DNA from: Halomonas sp. 'Soap Lake #6'
GTDB lineage: Bacteria; Pseudomonadota; Gammaproteobacteria; Pseudomonadales; Halomonadaceae
DNA length: 64,000 nt
Direction: 5' to 3'
NCBI RefSeq assembly: GCF_003031405.1
Contig: NZ_CP020469.1
Span: 496,001-560,000, forward strand
In this document: positions 1 to 8,087 of the stretch, in pieces
Position numbering within the stretch: position 1 is the first letter of the stretch
Layout of the letters: every line of letters starts with the position of its first letter
Made by a program: the position numbers and the translations under genes
Notes under the pieces: generated by a model
What the model was told of the DNA's origin: nothing
The model's input: only the letters and a program-made list of their open reading frames with translations
Database searches by the model: none

Positions 1-518
1 TAATGAGTGACTTGGTGATCTTCGGATCACTGTTTGCCACTTACGCCGTGCTGATGAAAGGCACGGCGGGTGGTCCTACGGCGGCGGATATTTTTGAGCT
101 GCCCTTTGTACTGGTGGAAACCTTTTTACTGCTAGTGAGCAGCTTCACCTTTGGTATGGGTGTGCTGGCGATGAATGCCAATCGCCTCAACCAGGTTAAG
201 GCGTGGTTAGCCATCACATTTGTGCTGGGTGCGGCCTTTGTGGGTATGGAAGTCTATGAGTTTCAGCACCTTATCCATCAAGGATATGGGCCGGATCGCA
301 GTGCCTTCCTGTCATCTTTCTTCACCTTGGTGGGGACTCATGGCCTGCACGTTACCTTCGGTTTGATCTGGATTTTGGTGATGCTGGTTCAGCTATCCAC
401 CAAAGGGTTGAACGATATGACCCGGCCAAGAATCCTGTGCTTGAGCCTGTTCTGGCACTTCCTCGATATTGTCTGGATCTGTGTCTTCTCGTTTGTTTAT
501 TTGATGGGGGTGCTGTGA
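1..518 (+). CDS. cyoC: Cytochrome bo ubiquinol oxidase subunit III, 5'-truncated
   Basis: Membrane subunit III of the haem-copper quinol oxidase that reduces oxygen at the inner membrane. The reading frame is open from the window edge; the first ATG at base 3 corresponds to an internal Met in the conserved YLMSD segment of E. coli CyoC, so roughly 30 N-terminal residues lie outside the window. What is visible matches family motifs: the FATYAVL and GTAGGP segment, [15 protein letters not shown], the [11 protein letters not shown] segment, and the closing [19 protein letters not shown] helix. The stop lies one base before cyoD, as in the usual cyoABCDE operon. Confidence is high; only the start is missing. 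Confidence 0.97.
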   Translation, partial: MSDLVIFGSLFATYAVLMKGTAGGPTAADIFELPFVLVETFLLLVSSFTFGMGVLAMNANRLNQVKAWLAITFVLGAAFVGMEVYEFQHLIHQGYGPDRSAFLSSFFTLVGTHGLHVTFGLIWILVMLVQLSTKGLNDMTRPRILCLSLFWHFLDIVWICVFSFVYLMGVL

Positions 519-519
519 G

Positions 520-849
520 ATGAGCCATTCTTCATCCAGTTCAACGACTTCCCACGGTAGCGTTAAATCGTATGTGACTGGGCTTCTGCTATCTTTAGTG
601 CTAACCGTGATTCCATTTGCGGTCGTTATGAGCGGTGCGCTAGGCACCGGCACGACGGTGGTCGTTATCGCTGTAACAGCCGTGCTGCAGATTCTGGTTC
701 AGCTGGTCATGTTTATGCATATGAACACCAAAGCCGACGAAGGGTGGAATGTGATGTCTTTCGCTTTCACGCTGACGATACTTGTCTTGGTAGTAGGGGG
801 CTCTTTATGGATCATGCAGCATCTGCATCTCAACATGATGATCGGCTAA
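520..849 (+). CDS. cyoD: Cytochrome bo ubiquinol oxidase subunit IV
   Basis: Small accessory subunit of the bo-type oxidase, 109 residues, the same length as E. coli CyoD. It has a Ser/His-rich cytoplasmic N-terminus followed by three hydrophobic helices, with the LVMFMHMNTK motif between the second and third. It begins one base after the cyoC stop, implying translational coupling, and its last 43 bases overlap the start of cyoE. Function is inferred from family membership and operon position. Confidence 0.96.
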   Translation: MSHSSSSSTTSHGSVKSYVTGLLLSLVLTVIPFAVVMSGALGTGTTVVVIAVTAVLQILVQLVMFMHMNTKADEGWNVMSFAFTLTILVLVVGGSLWIMQHLHLNMMIG

Positions 850-1730
850 CGGCGGCGCCTAGCCGTTGGCGTGACCTGCTTGCGCTGACAAAGCCGGGGA
901 TTATTGGCGGCAACCTGATTGCCACCATAGGGGGGTATTTTTTAGCCGCCCAAGGTGCCTTTGATTGGGTCACTTTTGTGTCGGTCATGGTGGGCATTGC
1001 ACTGGTTATTGCCTCAGGTTGTGCGTGCAACAATGTCATTGACCGAGATATTGATGCCCTGATGGCGCGTACGCGCCATCGTCCCTTGGCTAAAGGTCGT
1101 ATCTCTATCAAGCAGGCGCTGGGCGTTGCAGCCTTGCTTGGCGTCGCGGGTGTGGTGTGTTTGGCGTTGGGTACTAATGGCTTGGCTGTTGCGCTGGCGG
1201 TGATCGGATGGGGCGTGTATGTCGGGGTGTATAGCCTCTATATGAAGCGCAACTCCGAGTATGGCACTCTCGTAGGCAGCCTTTCTGGGGCGATGCCGCC
1301 AGTTGTTGGTTACTGTGCGGTGACTGGGCAGTTTGATAGCGGTGCCTTTATGCTGCTGGTGATTTTCTGCCTGTGGCAGATGCCGCATTCGTATGCCATT
1401 GCGATTTTCCGCTATGCGGATTATCGCCGGGCATCGATTCCTGTGCTGCCGGTAGTGCATGGTATTAAACGGGCAAAACACCACATTCTGGGTTATATCG
1501 TGGCGTTCATTCCCGCGTCGCTCGCCTTGGTGCTAGCCAGTCAAGCGGGAACGGGCTATCTCTGTGTTGCATTAGCAATGGGAGGCTACTGGCTTTACCT
1601 GGCATTATGCGGCTTTCGATTGGGCGATGACGTACGTTGGGCCAAAAAGGTGTTTGGCGTATCGATTCTGACCATTACCGCGATGAGTTTAGTGATGGTG
1701 CTGGAAGCCATGGTGCCGATGTGGGCGTGA
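807..1730 (+). CDS. cyoE: Protohaem IX farnesyltransferase (haem O synthase)
   Basis: UbiA-family membrane prenyltransferase that adds a farnesyl group to haem B to make haem O, the cofactor of the oxidase encoded upstream. The prenyl-diphosphate/Mg site NNVIDRDIDALMARTRHRP is present near residue 75, and several hydrophobic segments follow. The start at 807 gives 307 residues, close to E. coli CyoE (296), and has a strong AGGGGG ribosome site inside cyoD. An in-frame ATG at 744 would add 21 residues and is less likely. The gene overlaps cyoD by 43 bases and is followed by a terminator, so it ends the operon. Confidence 0.95.
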   Translation: MDHAASASQHDDRLTAAPSRWRDLLALTKPGIIGGNLIATIGGYFLAAQGAFDWVTFVSVMVGIALVIASGCACNNVIDRDIDALMARTRHRPLAKGRISIKQALGVAALLGVAGVVCLALGTNGLAVALAVIGWGVYVGVYSLYMKRNSEYGTLVGSLSGAMPPVVGYCAVTGQFDSGAFMLLVIFCLWQMPHSYAIAIFRYADYRRASIPVLPVVHGIKRAKHHILGYIVAFIPASLALVLASQAGTGYLCVALAMGGYWLYLALCGFRLGDDVRWAKKVFGVSILTITAMSLVMVLEAMVPMWA

Positions 1731-1760
1731 TTAATAACCCCTGAAAGCAGTAACGCGCTA

Positions 1761-1798
1761 AAAACCGCCCCTGGTGTTTAACTGCCAGGGGCGGTTTT
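1761..1798 (+). terminator. Rho-independent terminator of the cyo operon
   Basis: GC-rich stem of about 14 bp, arms AAAACCGCCCCTGG and CCAGGGGCGGTTTT, with a short loop and a following T-rich run. It lies 30 bases after cyoE. Confidence 0.9.
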
Positions 1799-1802
1799 GG
1801 TT

Positions 1803-1925
1803 TTACTCCAGGAGGCCAGCACCAGTGCGTAGCAGGTCACCGCATAGGTCTACTGAATGGCCGTCAGCACATGCGATGCCTTCATGTAGATGCAGAGCTG
1901 TTACCTTATTGCCAACCTTCAATAG
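1803..1925 (-). pseudogene. Possible 3' remnant of an unidentified gene
   Basis: Between the cyo terminator and the amidotransferase gene, the minus strand holds about 40 codons that read like the end of a real protein (HLHEGIACADGHSVDLCGDL, ending at a TAA at 1803-1805). The frame is closed upstream by a stop near 1926 and has no start. I do not recognise the family. It may be a decayed neighbour of the amidotransferase or a chance frame. Confidence 0.2.
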
Positions 1926-2022
1926 CTAGCTTGTGATTGGATGGAAGCCACAACAAACAAAGCGGGGGTGTAATTTATGTGTACCCAGGACATGGTTGTT
2001 TGCTCGCTCAACGTGCCGTTGC

Positions 2023-2715
2023 CTAGTTTTCAAGGTTATTCAGCCACTCTACAAGAACTGTGCGTGCGGCAATGGTTAGACGCTCTCCCAGTCTCTCGGC
2101 ATCTTCACGCAACTTGCAGGGGGTGATGCCCGCTTGGTTCAATTCGTTAGCATGGCCAACCAGCCACTGTTCGAGTTTGCTCACATCGGCTTCGAGATGA
2201 AACTGTAACCCAAGCACGTTGCTTCCAAGCGAAAACGCTTGGTTGGTGCCGATGGGAGTGCTGGCTAAGTGAACTCCCCCGACAGGGATATCGAACTGAT
2301 CGCCATGCCAGTGGAGGACTGGGGTCTCCCCCAGAGCGGCAAGCACGGACTCCTGGCCATCCGGTGTCAATGTCACTGGCGAAAAACCGATTTCCTTGAC
2401 TCCCAATGGGTAGACCTTAGCACCCAGTGCCCTGGCGATAAGTTGGGCACCTAGACAGATTCCTAGCAGGGGCTTGTCTGCATCCAGTCGTTGACGCACG
2501 ACGGCTAACTCGTCTTTGAGGAAGGGGTAGATCTGTTCGTCATAGGCGCCAATAGGGCCGCCTAGCACAATCAGCAAATCGGCATCTTGTATACCATCAA
2601 TATCGTCGATGGCTGGGTCAAGGTAATGCAGCGCATAGCCCTGATCAGATAGAACGGCATCCAGTGTGCCGACATCTTCAAAATGAAGGTGACGTAGTGC
2701 AATCGCTGTTTTCAT
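2023..2715 (-). CDS. Class I glutamine amidotransferase (GMP synthase-like GATase1)
   Basis: Stand-alone GATase1 domain of 230 residues. The nucleophile elbow GICLGAQ places the catalytic Cys near residue 87, and the QFHLE motif supplies His173 and Glu175, so the Cys-His-Glu triad is complete. The family hydrolyses glutamine gamma-amides or related gamma-glutamyl substrates; the acceptor or true substrate cannot be told from sequence. GAGGGG just upstream of the ATG is a good ribosome site. It lies downstream of, and on the same strand as, a MocR regulator. A half-site resembling the PdxR motif sits in its promoter region, so it may belong to the regulated set. It is not PdxT: length and flanking sequence differ and there is no pdxS nearby. 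Confidence 0.85.
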   Translation of the reverse strand: MKTAIALRHLHFEDVGTLDAVLSDQGYALHYLDPAIDDIDGIQDADLLIVLGGPIGAYDEQIYPFLKDELAVVRQRLDADKPLLGICLGAQLIARALGAKVYPLGVKEIGFSPVTLTPDGQESVLAALGETPVLHWHGDQFDIPVGGVHLASTPIGTNQAFSLGSNVLGLQFHLEADVSKLEQWLVGHANELNQAGITPCKLREDAERLGERLTIAARTVLVEWLNNLEN

Positions 2716-2775
2716 ACAAACCCCCTCAGGCCATAAACATCAGGAATACCAACTTTTTTAGATATTAGCTAAGTG

Positions 2776-2822
2776 ATGGTCTTATGAGGTGGGCCATTTT
2801 TTTAAATTACGATAGACCACTT
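2776..2822. promoter_or_regulatory. Candidate MocR/PdxR-type half-sites upstream of the amidotransferase gene
   Basis: TAGACCACTT at 2813-2822 is, on the other strand, AAGTGGTCTA, which matches the published PdxR-type recognition element. TGGTCT at 2776-2781 and GGGCCA nearby form a looser pair. The same TGGTCT/AGACCA element occurs in the mocR promoter at 4400-4419. Spacing and orientation differ between the two places, so joint control is an inference. Confidence 0.4.
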
Positions 2823-2875
2823 CGGTTGTGTCACATGCCGTTTAAAATAGGGTAGGGCTTTTTCAGGGTTCTTTT

Positions 2876-4375
2876 TCAGGGCCTTATTAGAGCCTTGGAG
2901 AGGCGTAGCATGGCCATTTCGATTTCATGGGCGGTCAAGGAGGAGTAACCCAAGAGCCAGCCTTGCTTCTTTTCCTCACTGGCATACAGTTGGCTGAGCC
3001 CTAGTAGTTGTATGCCTGCAATGGCGGCCTGTTGGATCGTCTTCTCTTCCGACCACCCCGGCTTCAACAGGCACGGTATCTGCAATCCACCTTCTGGCCG
3101 CAATGCTGTCACAATGCCCCCCAAATGTTGGTCGATAGACTTAAGCATGGTTTCCCTGCGCCCGGCGTAGAGCTTACGCATGGCCCGGACATGAGAGTTG
3201 TAGTGCCCGTCTTCCATGAAGCGCGCCAGTGTCAACTGGGGGATCTGTGGCGTGTGCCCATCCATGACACTGCGTGCGTAAGTGAATGCACTAACCAGTT
3301 CGTCGGGTATCACCATGTATCCCAGCCTGAGCCCAGGATAGAGCGTTTTGCTGAAGGTGCCGATATAGATCGTTCGTTTATACTTATCCAGACCCTGGAC
3401 GCAAGCGGTCGGTAGCCCGTCGTAGTGAAACTCGCTGTCGTAGTCGTCCTCAATAATCCACTTGCCGTTTTCGGCAGCCCAGCGAATCAACTCAAGTCTG
3501 CGTTCCAGCGACAAGGTAGCGCCCGTGGGGTATTGATGAGAAGGGGTCACGTAGACGCAATTGGCGCCATTTTGATCTGCTCGCAATAGGTCTGTACGAA
3601 TACCATTTGCATCGACGTCAATAGGAATGATCTTGGCCTCAGAGGCTTCAAATGCCTTTTTGGCACCGACGTACCCGGGGTTCTCCAACAGCATTGGCTT
3701 GCCAGCATCCACCAACAGCTGTGCACATAGAAACAATGCCTGCCTTGTGCTGCTGAGTACCAGGATTTGATCAGGAGAAACATTGGCACCGCGCTCAAGA
3801 TTTAAATAGACCGCGATTGCCTTGCGCAGTGGCTCTGCTCCTTGAGGGTCGCCATGTAGCAACGCACTCGCACGGTAGTCTTTTAATGCCTGACGCTGTA
3901 AGCGCTCCCATACATCGGTTGGAAAATTACGGGTTTCAGGCAAGCCTTGAGCAAACGCCTTGATCACTTGTTGATCAGCTACTCCGCCACTATCGAGAAT
4001 TTTTCGGCCACGTTGACTCAGCCCCAAGCCTTGCTCAATAACGCTACGTTTGTACTCCTGTCGTTTCATGCGCTTGCGGGCTGCTCCCCTCAGCTCGTTA
4101 CCCACTTTCTCGGATACATAACTCCCCGAACCTCCTCGCCGCACAATGAAGCCATCACGATGCAGTTGCACATAGGCGTTCTCGACAGTATCGCGGGCAA
4201 CACCGAGTGATTTAGACAGAGTACGAGTTGCAGGTAGTTTTACTCCTGGGCTGAGTGCGCCATCAAGAATCAGAGCACGTAAAGCTCGCTGGATACGCTG
4301 GTGTAGATCCAAACGTTGGAAGTCAGCATCGTTCAGCCTGATCTTCAACGTCTCAAGCTCGAATGTCTTTGTCAT
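2876..4375 (-). CDS. MocR-type regulator: GntR HTH fused to a fold-type I aminotransferase domain
   Basis: 499 residues from the chosen start. The N-terminus carries a winged-helix GntR domain (LHQRIQRALRALILDGALSPG, then LPATRTLSKSLGVARDTVENAY), followed by a linker and a full-length aminotransferase-like domain. That domain keeps the PLP lysine in IGTFSKTLYPGLRLGY (about Lys343) and the Asp in IIEDDYDSEF. MocR proteins sense PLP or amino acid-PLP adducts and switch neighbouring genes. The ATG at 4375 has AAGG upstream; an alternative ATG at 4420 would add 15 residues but would run through the palindromic operator, so I prefer 4375. It is divergent from the yggS-argD-glyA set, the likely target. 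Confidence 0.9.
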   Translation of the reverse strand: MTKTFELETLKIRLNDADFQRLDLHQRIQRALRALILDGALSPGVKLPATRTLSKSLGVARDTVENAYVQLHRDGFIVRRGGSGSYVSEKVGNELRGAARKRMKRQEYKRSVIEQGLGLSQRGRKILDSGGVADQQVIKAFAQGLPETRNFPTDVWERLQRQALKDYRASALLHGDPQGAEPLRKAIAVYLNLERGANVSPDQILVLSSTRQALFLCAQLLVDAGKPMLLENPGYVGAKKAFEASEAKIIPIDVDANGIRTDLLRADQNGANCVYVTPSHQYPTGATLSLERRLELIRWAAENGKWIIEDDYDSEFHYDGLPTACVQGLDKYKRTIYIGTFSKTLYPGLRLGYMVIPDELVSAFTYARSVMDGHTPQIPQLTLARFMEDGHYNSHVRAMRKLYAGRRETMLKSIDQHLGGIVTALRPEGGLQIPCLLKPGWSEEKTIQQAAIAGIQLLGLSQLYASEEKKQGWLLGYSSLTAHEIEMAMLRLSKALIRP

Positions 4376-4399
4376 GCGGTCTGCCTTGAGGGTAACTAG

Positions 4400-4435
4400 T
4401 GGTCTGTTGTGGCAGACCATTCTAGTCTTAGACTA
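4400..4435. promoter_or_regulatory. Palindromic operators in the mocR / yggS-like divergent promoter
   Basis: Two inverted repeats sit side by side: TGGTCTG and CAGACCA separated by six bases (4400-4419), and the perfect 13-mer TAGTCTTAGACTA (4423-4435). They lie directly upstream of the mocR ATG and about 120 bases upstream of the divergent PLP-gene set, where autoregulation by a MocR protein is expected. The protein that binds is inferred from position. Confidence 0.6.
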
Positions 4436-4551
4436 TGGCTATCACCACTGCATTGTGGCCGACGATGAAGAGCGTCGTACGTAATTCTGAACTGACAAGT
4501 TTGAACACGAACACGTCTGAACAGGGACAAGATTAAAGGAGTGCCCAACAG

Positions 4552-5367
4552 ATGCCAGAGTCCTCCGATACACAAACTCATCACGACCAGCACGGCCGCT
4601 ATCCAGAAGCCACCACAGTGGAAGACTTCCAGCGCAACCTGGCTGCGGTGCAGGCACGTATCGATACAGCCTGCCGCCGTTCCAACCGCGACCCGGCAGC
4701 GGTGCGCTTGCTGTCGGTTAGTAAGACCAAACCAGAGACCAGTTTGCGCTTGGCCTATGCAGCGGGCTGCCGAGTGTTGGGTGAAAACAAGGTTCAGGAG
4801 GCTTTTCGCAAATGGGAAGCCATGCAGGATTTGGATGACCTTCATTGGTCGGTTATCGGTCACCTGCAAACCAACAAGGCCAAACTGGTAGCGCGTTTCG
4901 CTAGCGAGTTTCAAGCGCTAGACAGCTTGCGCCTAGCCGAAGCTCTGGACCGCCGCTTACAAATTGAAGGGCGCTCGCTGGACGTGTTCGTGCAGGTCAA
5001 TACCTCGGGAGAACCCAGTAAGTACGGCCTGGCTCCCGAGGACGTGCCAGCCTTTGTTCAAGCGTTGCCAGCATTCACGGCGCTGCGTGTGCGCGGGTTG
5101 ATGACACTTGCACTGTTCTCCAGCGAGGCTGAGCGAGTGCGTCAGTGCTTCGTGCTGCTTCGCACTTTACGCAACCAGCTGCGGCATAGCGCGCCAGCCA
5201 GTATTGGATTGGATGAGTTATCAATGGGAATGTCGGGTGATTTCGAGATCGCTATCGAAGAAGGCGCGACAGTGGTTCGGGTAGGGCAGGCCATCTTTGG
5301 AGCTCGACCGATGCCAGATAGTCATTACTGGCCAGGCGAGCCCAGCGCAGTGGTGTCGCAGCCATGA
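4552..5367 (+). CDS. YggS/PLPBP-family pyridoxal phosphate-binding protein
   Basis: Single-domain alanine-racemase-like TIM barrel that binds PLP and buffers the free cofactor; the family has no known catalytic activity. Diagnostic segments are LLSVSKTKP (PLP lysine), GENKVQEA, HWSVIGHLQTNKAK, RGLMTLALFSS and the phosphate-binding LSMGMSGDFEIAIEEGATVV. At 271 residues it is some 35 longer than E. coli YggS, because of a charged His/Gln-rich N-terminal extension and a C-terminal tail. AAGGAG precedes the ATG. It is the first gene of a set ending in two PLP enzymes, and is probably a cluster-specific paralogue rather than the housekeeping copy. Confidence 0.9.
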   Translation: MPESSDTQTHHDQHGRYPEATTVEDFQRNLAAVQARIDTACRRSNRDPAAVRLLSVSKTKPETSLRLAYAAGCRVLGENKVQEAFRKWEAMQDLDDLHWSVIGHLQTNKAKLVARFASEFQALDSLRLAEALDRRLQIEGRSLDVFVQVNTSGEPSKYGLAPEDVPAFVQALPAFTALRVRGLMTLALFSSEAERVRQCFVLLRTLRNQLRHSAPASIGLDELSMGMSGDFEIAIEEGATVVRVGQAIFGARPMPDSHYWPGEPSAVVSQP

Positions 5368-5440
5368 GACACGATTGCCATTTGGTACTTTTACTTTGCA
5401 GACCTCAGCTTGCTGGAGCCCACTATATAAGGATGGATAT

Positions 5441-6649
5441 ATGCCGCACACATCTTCCCACCTGATGCGGGCTTATGCCCCTCAGCCTGTTTCTTTTGTA
5501 CGCGGCAGTGGCGTGCATCTTTGGGATGAAGAGGGCGTGGAATACCTGGATGCCATCGCAGGTGTCGCGGTCACTAGCCTGGGCCACGCTCACCCAGAGG
5601 TTACTGCCGTTATCGCCGAGCAGGCTGGGATGCTGTTGCACACCTCCAACGTTTTCCGCATCGATTGGCAAGAGCGACTAGGAGAGCGACTGTGCACAAT
5701 GTCGGGCATGGAAACGGCGTTTTTCTGCAACTCAGGCGCAGAAGCCAACGAAACTGCTCTTAAATTGGCCAAGCTGCATGGGCATCGCAAGCAAGTGGCT
5801 CAGCCGAAAATATTGGTGATGGAAAACGCATTTCATGGCCGCACCCTGGCAACTCTCGCAGCCACGGGCAACCCCGCGGCGCAGCACGGCTTCGGGCCAC
5901 TGCTACCTAGCTTCCTACGGGTTCCCTACAACGACATTGAGGCGGTACGCCATGCGGCGGCCCAGGAACCCGGCATCGTGGCTGTGTTGATAGAGCCGGT
6001 ACAGGGCGAAGGCGGTATCCGCGTAGCCAGCACTGACTATCTGCGTGAGTTACGTACGCTTTGTGACCAGTACGGCTGGTTGTTGATGCTGGATGAGATC
6101 CAGGCAGGCCTGGGTCGTACTGGCGCTTGGTTTGGGCACCAACACGCAGGTATCACGCCGGATGTGATGACCCTGGCGAAGGCGTTGGGCAACGGTTTTC
6201 CCATTGCTGCTTGTCTCGCGCGCGGCGCTGCTGCTGACTTGTTCTCGCCTGGTCAGCATGGCTCGACCTTTGGTGGCAATCCACTGGCCTGCCGAGTGGC
6301 CTGCACTGTGCTCGATATCATGTTCCGCGATCAGCTCCAAGAGCGGGCTGCTGCGCTGGGCGCGCGGTTACTCGGGGGATTGCAGGAGGCACTAAGCCAT
6401 CATCCAAACGTCATTTCCATTCGAGGCTTGGGTCTTATGGTCGGTATTGAACTGAATCAGTCCTGTGGGGAGTTGGTTAGGCGCGCATTAGACGAACAGC
6501 ACCTACTGATCACCGTTACTCGCGATACCACTATTCGATTGTTACCGCCATTGGTGTGTAACGAAGAACAGATTGACGACATTGTGGTGCGCATATCACG
6601 CCTTCTGTCGCCAGTAACTCGCTACTCCGTTCATTCATCCAAATCATAG
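5441..6649 (+). CDS. Class III aminotransferase, ArgD-like (acetylornithine/succinyl-diaminopimelate type)
   Basis: 402-residue fold-type I PLP enzyme. Landmarks in order: FCNSGAEANETALKLA near 95-110, ENAFHGRTLATL near 128, the cofactor Asp in LLMLDEIQAGLGRTG (Asp218), and the Schiff-base lysine in TLAKALGNGFPIAA (Lys247). The family transfers the terminal amino group of acetylornithine, ornithine or similar diamines to 2-oxoglutarate. The start at 5441 has AAGGATG-type spacing; the longer frame from 5297 overlaps the previous gene and reads poorly. Twelve bases separate it from the SHMT gene. Its position in a MocR-linked set argues against a housekeeping arginine-biosynthesis role; the real substrate is unknown. 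Confidence 0.88.
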   Translation: MPHTSSHLMRAYAPQPVSFVRGSGVHLWDEEGVEYLDAIAGVAVTSLGHAHPEVTAVIAEQAGMLLHTSNVFRIDWQERLGERLCTMSGMETAFFCNSGAEANETALKLAKLHGHRKQVAQPKILVMENAFHGRTLATLAATGNPAAQHGFGPLLPSFLRVPYNDIEAVRHAAAQEPGIVAVLIEPVQGEGGIRVASTDYLRELRTLCDQYGWLLMLDEIQAGLGRTGAWFGHQHAGITPDVMTLAKALGNGFPIAACLARGAAADLFSPGQHGSTFGGNPLACRVACTVLDIMFRDQLQERAAALGARLLGGLQEALSHHPNVISIRGLGLMVGIELNQSCGELVRRALDEQHLLITVTRDTTIRLLPPLVCNEEQIDDIVVRISRLLSPVTRYSVHSSKS

Positions 6650-6661
6650 GATCCTATCATT

Positions 6662-7957
6662 ATGTATGACTCATCTATGGCTCTTGCTGAAATGTCTTTT
6701 GCTGAAATGCCCCTTGCTGAATTTGATGCCGAGCTAGCGGGGGCTATTAGGGACGAAGAGCGCCGCCAGGAAGATCATGTCGAGCTGATAGCCTCCGAGA
6801 ACTATGCCAGCCCGCTCGTGATGGCTATCCAGAACTCGGTGTTCACCAATAAGTATGCCGAAGGCTATCCTGGTAAACGCTACTATAGCGGTTGTGAGAA
6901 CGTAGATGTGGCAGAGAGACTTGCCATTGAGCGGGTGAAGTCATTATTCGATTGTGACTATGCTAACGTCCAGCCCCACGCTGGCGCACAGGCCAATGCA
7001 GCGGTGTTTCTGGCGTTGACCAACCCCGGCGATACCGTGATGGGCATGAACCTGGCTCAGGGTGGCCACCTTACCCATGGCAATCCGTCCAACTTCTCTG
7101 GGCGCCATTACAATATTGTGCCTTATGGCCTTGATCCTGAGACCGGGCTGATCAACTACGAAGAGATGGAGCGCATTGCATTAGAAACCCGCCCAAAAAT
7201 GCTGATTGGCGGCTTTTCTGCCTACTCACGTCACAAGGATTGGGCACGCATGCGTGCCATCGCCGATAAGGTGGGGGCGATTTTTTGGGTGGATATGGCC
7301 CATGTGGCCGGCTTGGTCGCGGCGGGTGAGTATCCTAATCCTCTGCCTCACGCCCATGTGGTGACCAGCACCACTCACAAAACCCTGCGTGGTCCGCGTG
7401 GCGGTATCATCCTGGCTAAGGGGCAAGACGAAGACTTCTACAAAAAGCTTAACTCCGCCGTATTTCCCGGTATCCAGGGCGGCCCGCTGATGCACATCAT
7501 TGCCGCCAAAGCAGTTGCCTTCAAGGAAGCATTACTGCCGGAGTTCAGAACCTACCAGAAGCAGGTAGTAGCTAACGCCCGAGCCATGGCCGCTGTACTG
7601 CAACAGCGTGGCTATAACATCGTGTCTGGTGGGACTGATAACCACATGATGCTGATCGACCTATCGGACAAACCCTATACCGGTAAGGATGCAGATACGG
7701 CGCTGAGCAACGCTTACATCACAGCAAACAAAAACTCAGTACCGAATGACCCACGTTCGCCCTTTGTGACATCAGGGATACGTATTGGTACTCCGGCCGT
7801 TACCACCCGTGGTTTCGGGGTCGTGGAGTGCGAGCAACTGGCAGGTTGGCTGTGCGACGTATTAGATGCACTAGAGTTGGGTGCCAGCGCAGAAGTGGCA
7901 AGCAGGGTGCGGGAGCAAGTGGTGGAATTGTGTCGTCGCCACCCGGTGTGCCGATAA
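6662..7957 (+). CDS. glyA: Serine hydroxymethyltransferase
   Basis: Converts serine and tetrahydrofolate to glycine and methylene-tetrahydrofolate. The family core is complete: [28 protein letters not shown], the [11 protein letters not shown] lysine (Lys240), [11 protein letters not shown] and [15 protein letters not shown]. At 431 residues it is slightly longer than E. coli GlyA (417). The excess is at the N-terminus, which consists of 15-bp repeats that each begin with ATG, so starts at 6662, 6677, 6692 or 6707 are all possible; the last would match the E. coli length best. It ends a PLP-enzyme set and may be a second, non-housekeeping copy. Confidence 0.95.
   Translation: MYDSSMALAEMSFAEMPLAEFDAELAGAIRDEERRQEDHVELIASENYASPLVMAIQNSVFTNKYAEGYPGKRYYSGCENVDVAERLAIERVKSLFDCDYANVQPHAGAQANAAVFLALTNPGDTVMGMNLAQGGHLTHGNPSNFSGRHYNIVPYGLDPETGLINYEEMERIALETRPKMLIGGFSAYSRHKDWARMRAIADKVGAIFWVDMAHVAGLVAAGEYPNPLPHAHVVTSTTHKTLRGPRGGIILAKGQDEDFYKKLNSAVFPGIQGGPLMHIIAAKAVAFKEALLPEFRTYQKQVVANARAMAAVLQQRGYNIVSGGTDNHMMLIDLSDKPYTGKDADTALSNAYITANKNSVPNDPRSPFVTSGIRIGTPAVTTRGFGVVECEQLAGWLCDVLDALELGASAEVASRVREQVVELCRRHPVCR
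6677..6721 (+). repeat. Three tandem 15-bp units at the 5' end of glyA
   Basis: Units 6677-6691, 6692-6706 and 6707-6721 each follow the pattern ATG, a variable codon, CTT or TTT, GCT, GAA and encode M-x-(L/F)-A-E. Each unit offers an in-frame ATG. The first five codons of the gene (6662-6676) also span 15 bases starting with ATG but are otherwise diverged. Confidence 0.8.
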
Positions 7958-7994
7958 ATCAGTCAACACACTAGTGTGTGCCAATGAGATAAAA

Positions 7995-8042
7995 CCAAGG
8001 CTGGCCTTCATATGCTGGAGCAGTCTGAAGAGCCAACCTTGG
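7995..8042. terminator. Long inverted repeat between convergent glyA and pta
   Basis: Arms CCAAGGCTGGC (7995-8005) and GCCAACCTTGG (8032-8042) pair with one mismatch around a 26-base loop. There is no strong T tract on either strand, so a termination role is only suggested by the convergent setting. Confidence 0.4.
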
Positions 8043-8087
8043 GAACGTAACGTCGTGCTGTCTGTGCAGACCGCTACGTTTGGTTAC

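Noticed and set aside
2023..2715. PdxT, glutaminase subunit of PLP synthase
   Set aside because: PdxR-like sites nearby made this tempting, but there is no pdxS and the protein resembles GMP-synthase-type GATases.
4396..4914. Minus-strand frame across the mocR-yggS gap
   Set aside because: It overlaps the operators and the start of the well-supported YggS-like gene in antisense, with no domain.
7971..7984. CACACTAGTGTGTG palindrome after glyA as an operator
   Set aside because: It lies downstream of the gene between convergent units, so it is more likely incidental or part of the transcript end.
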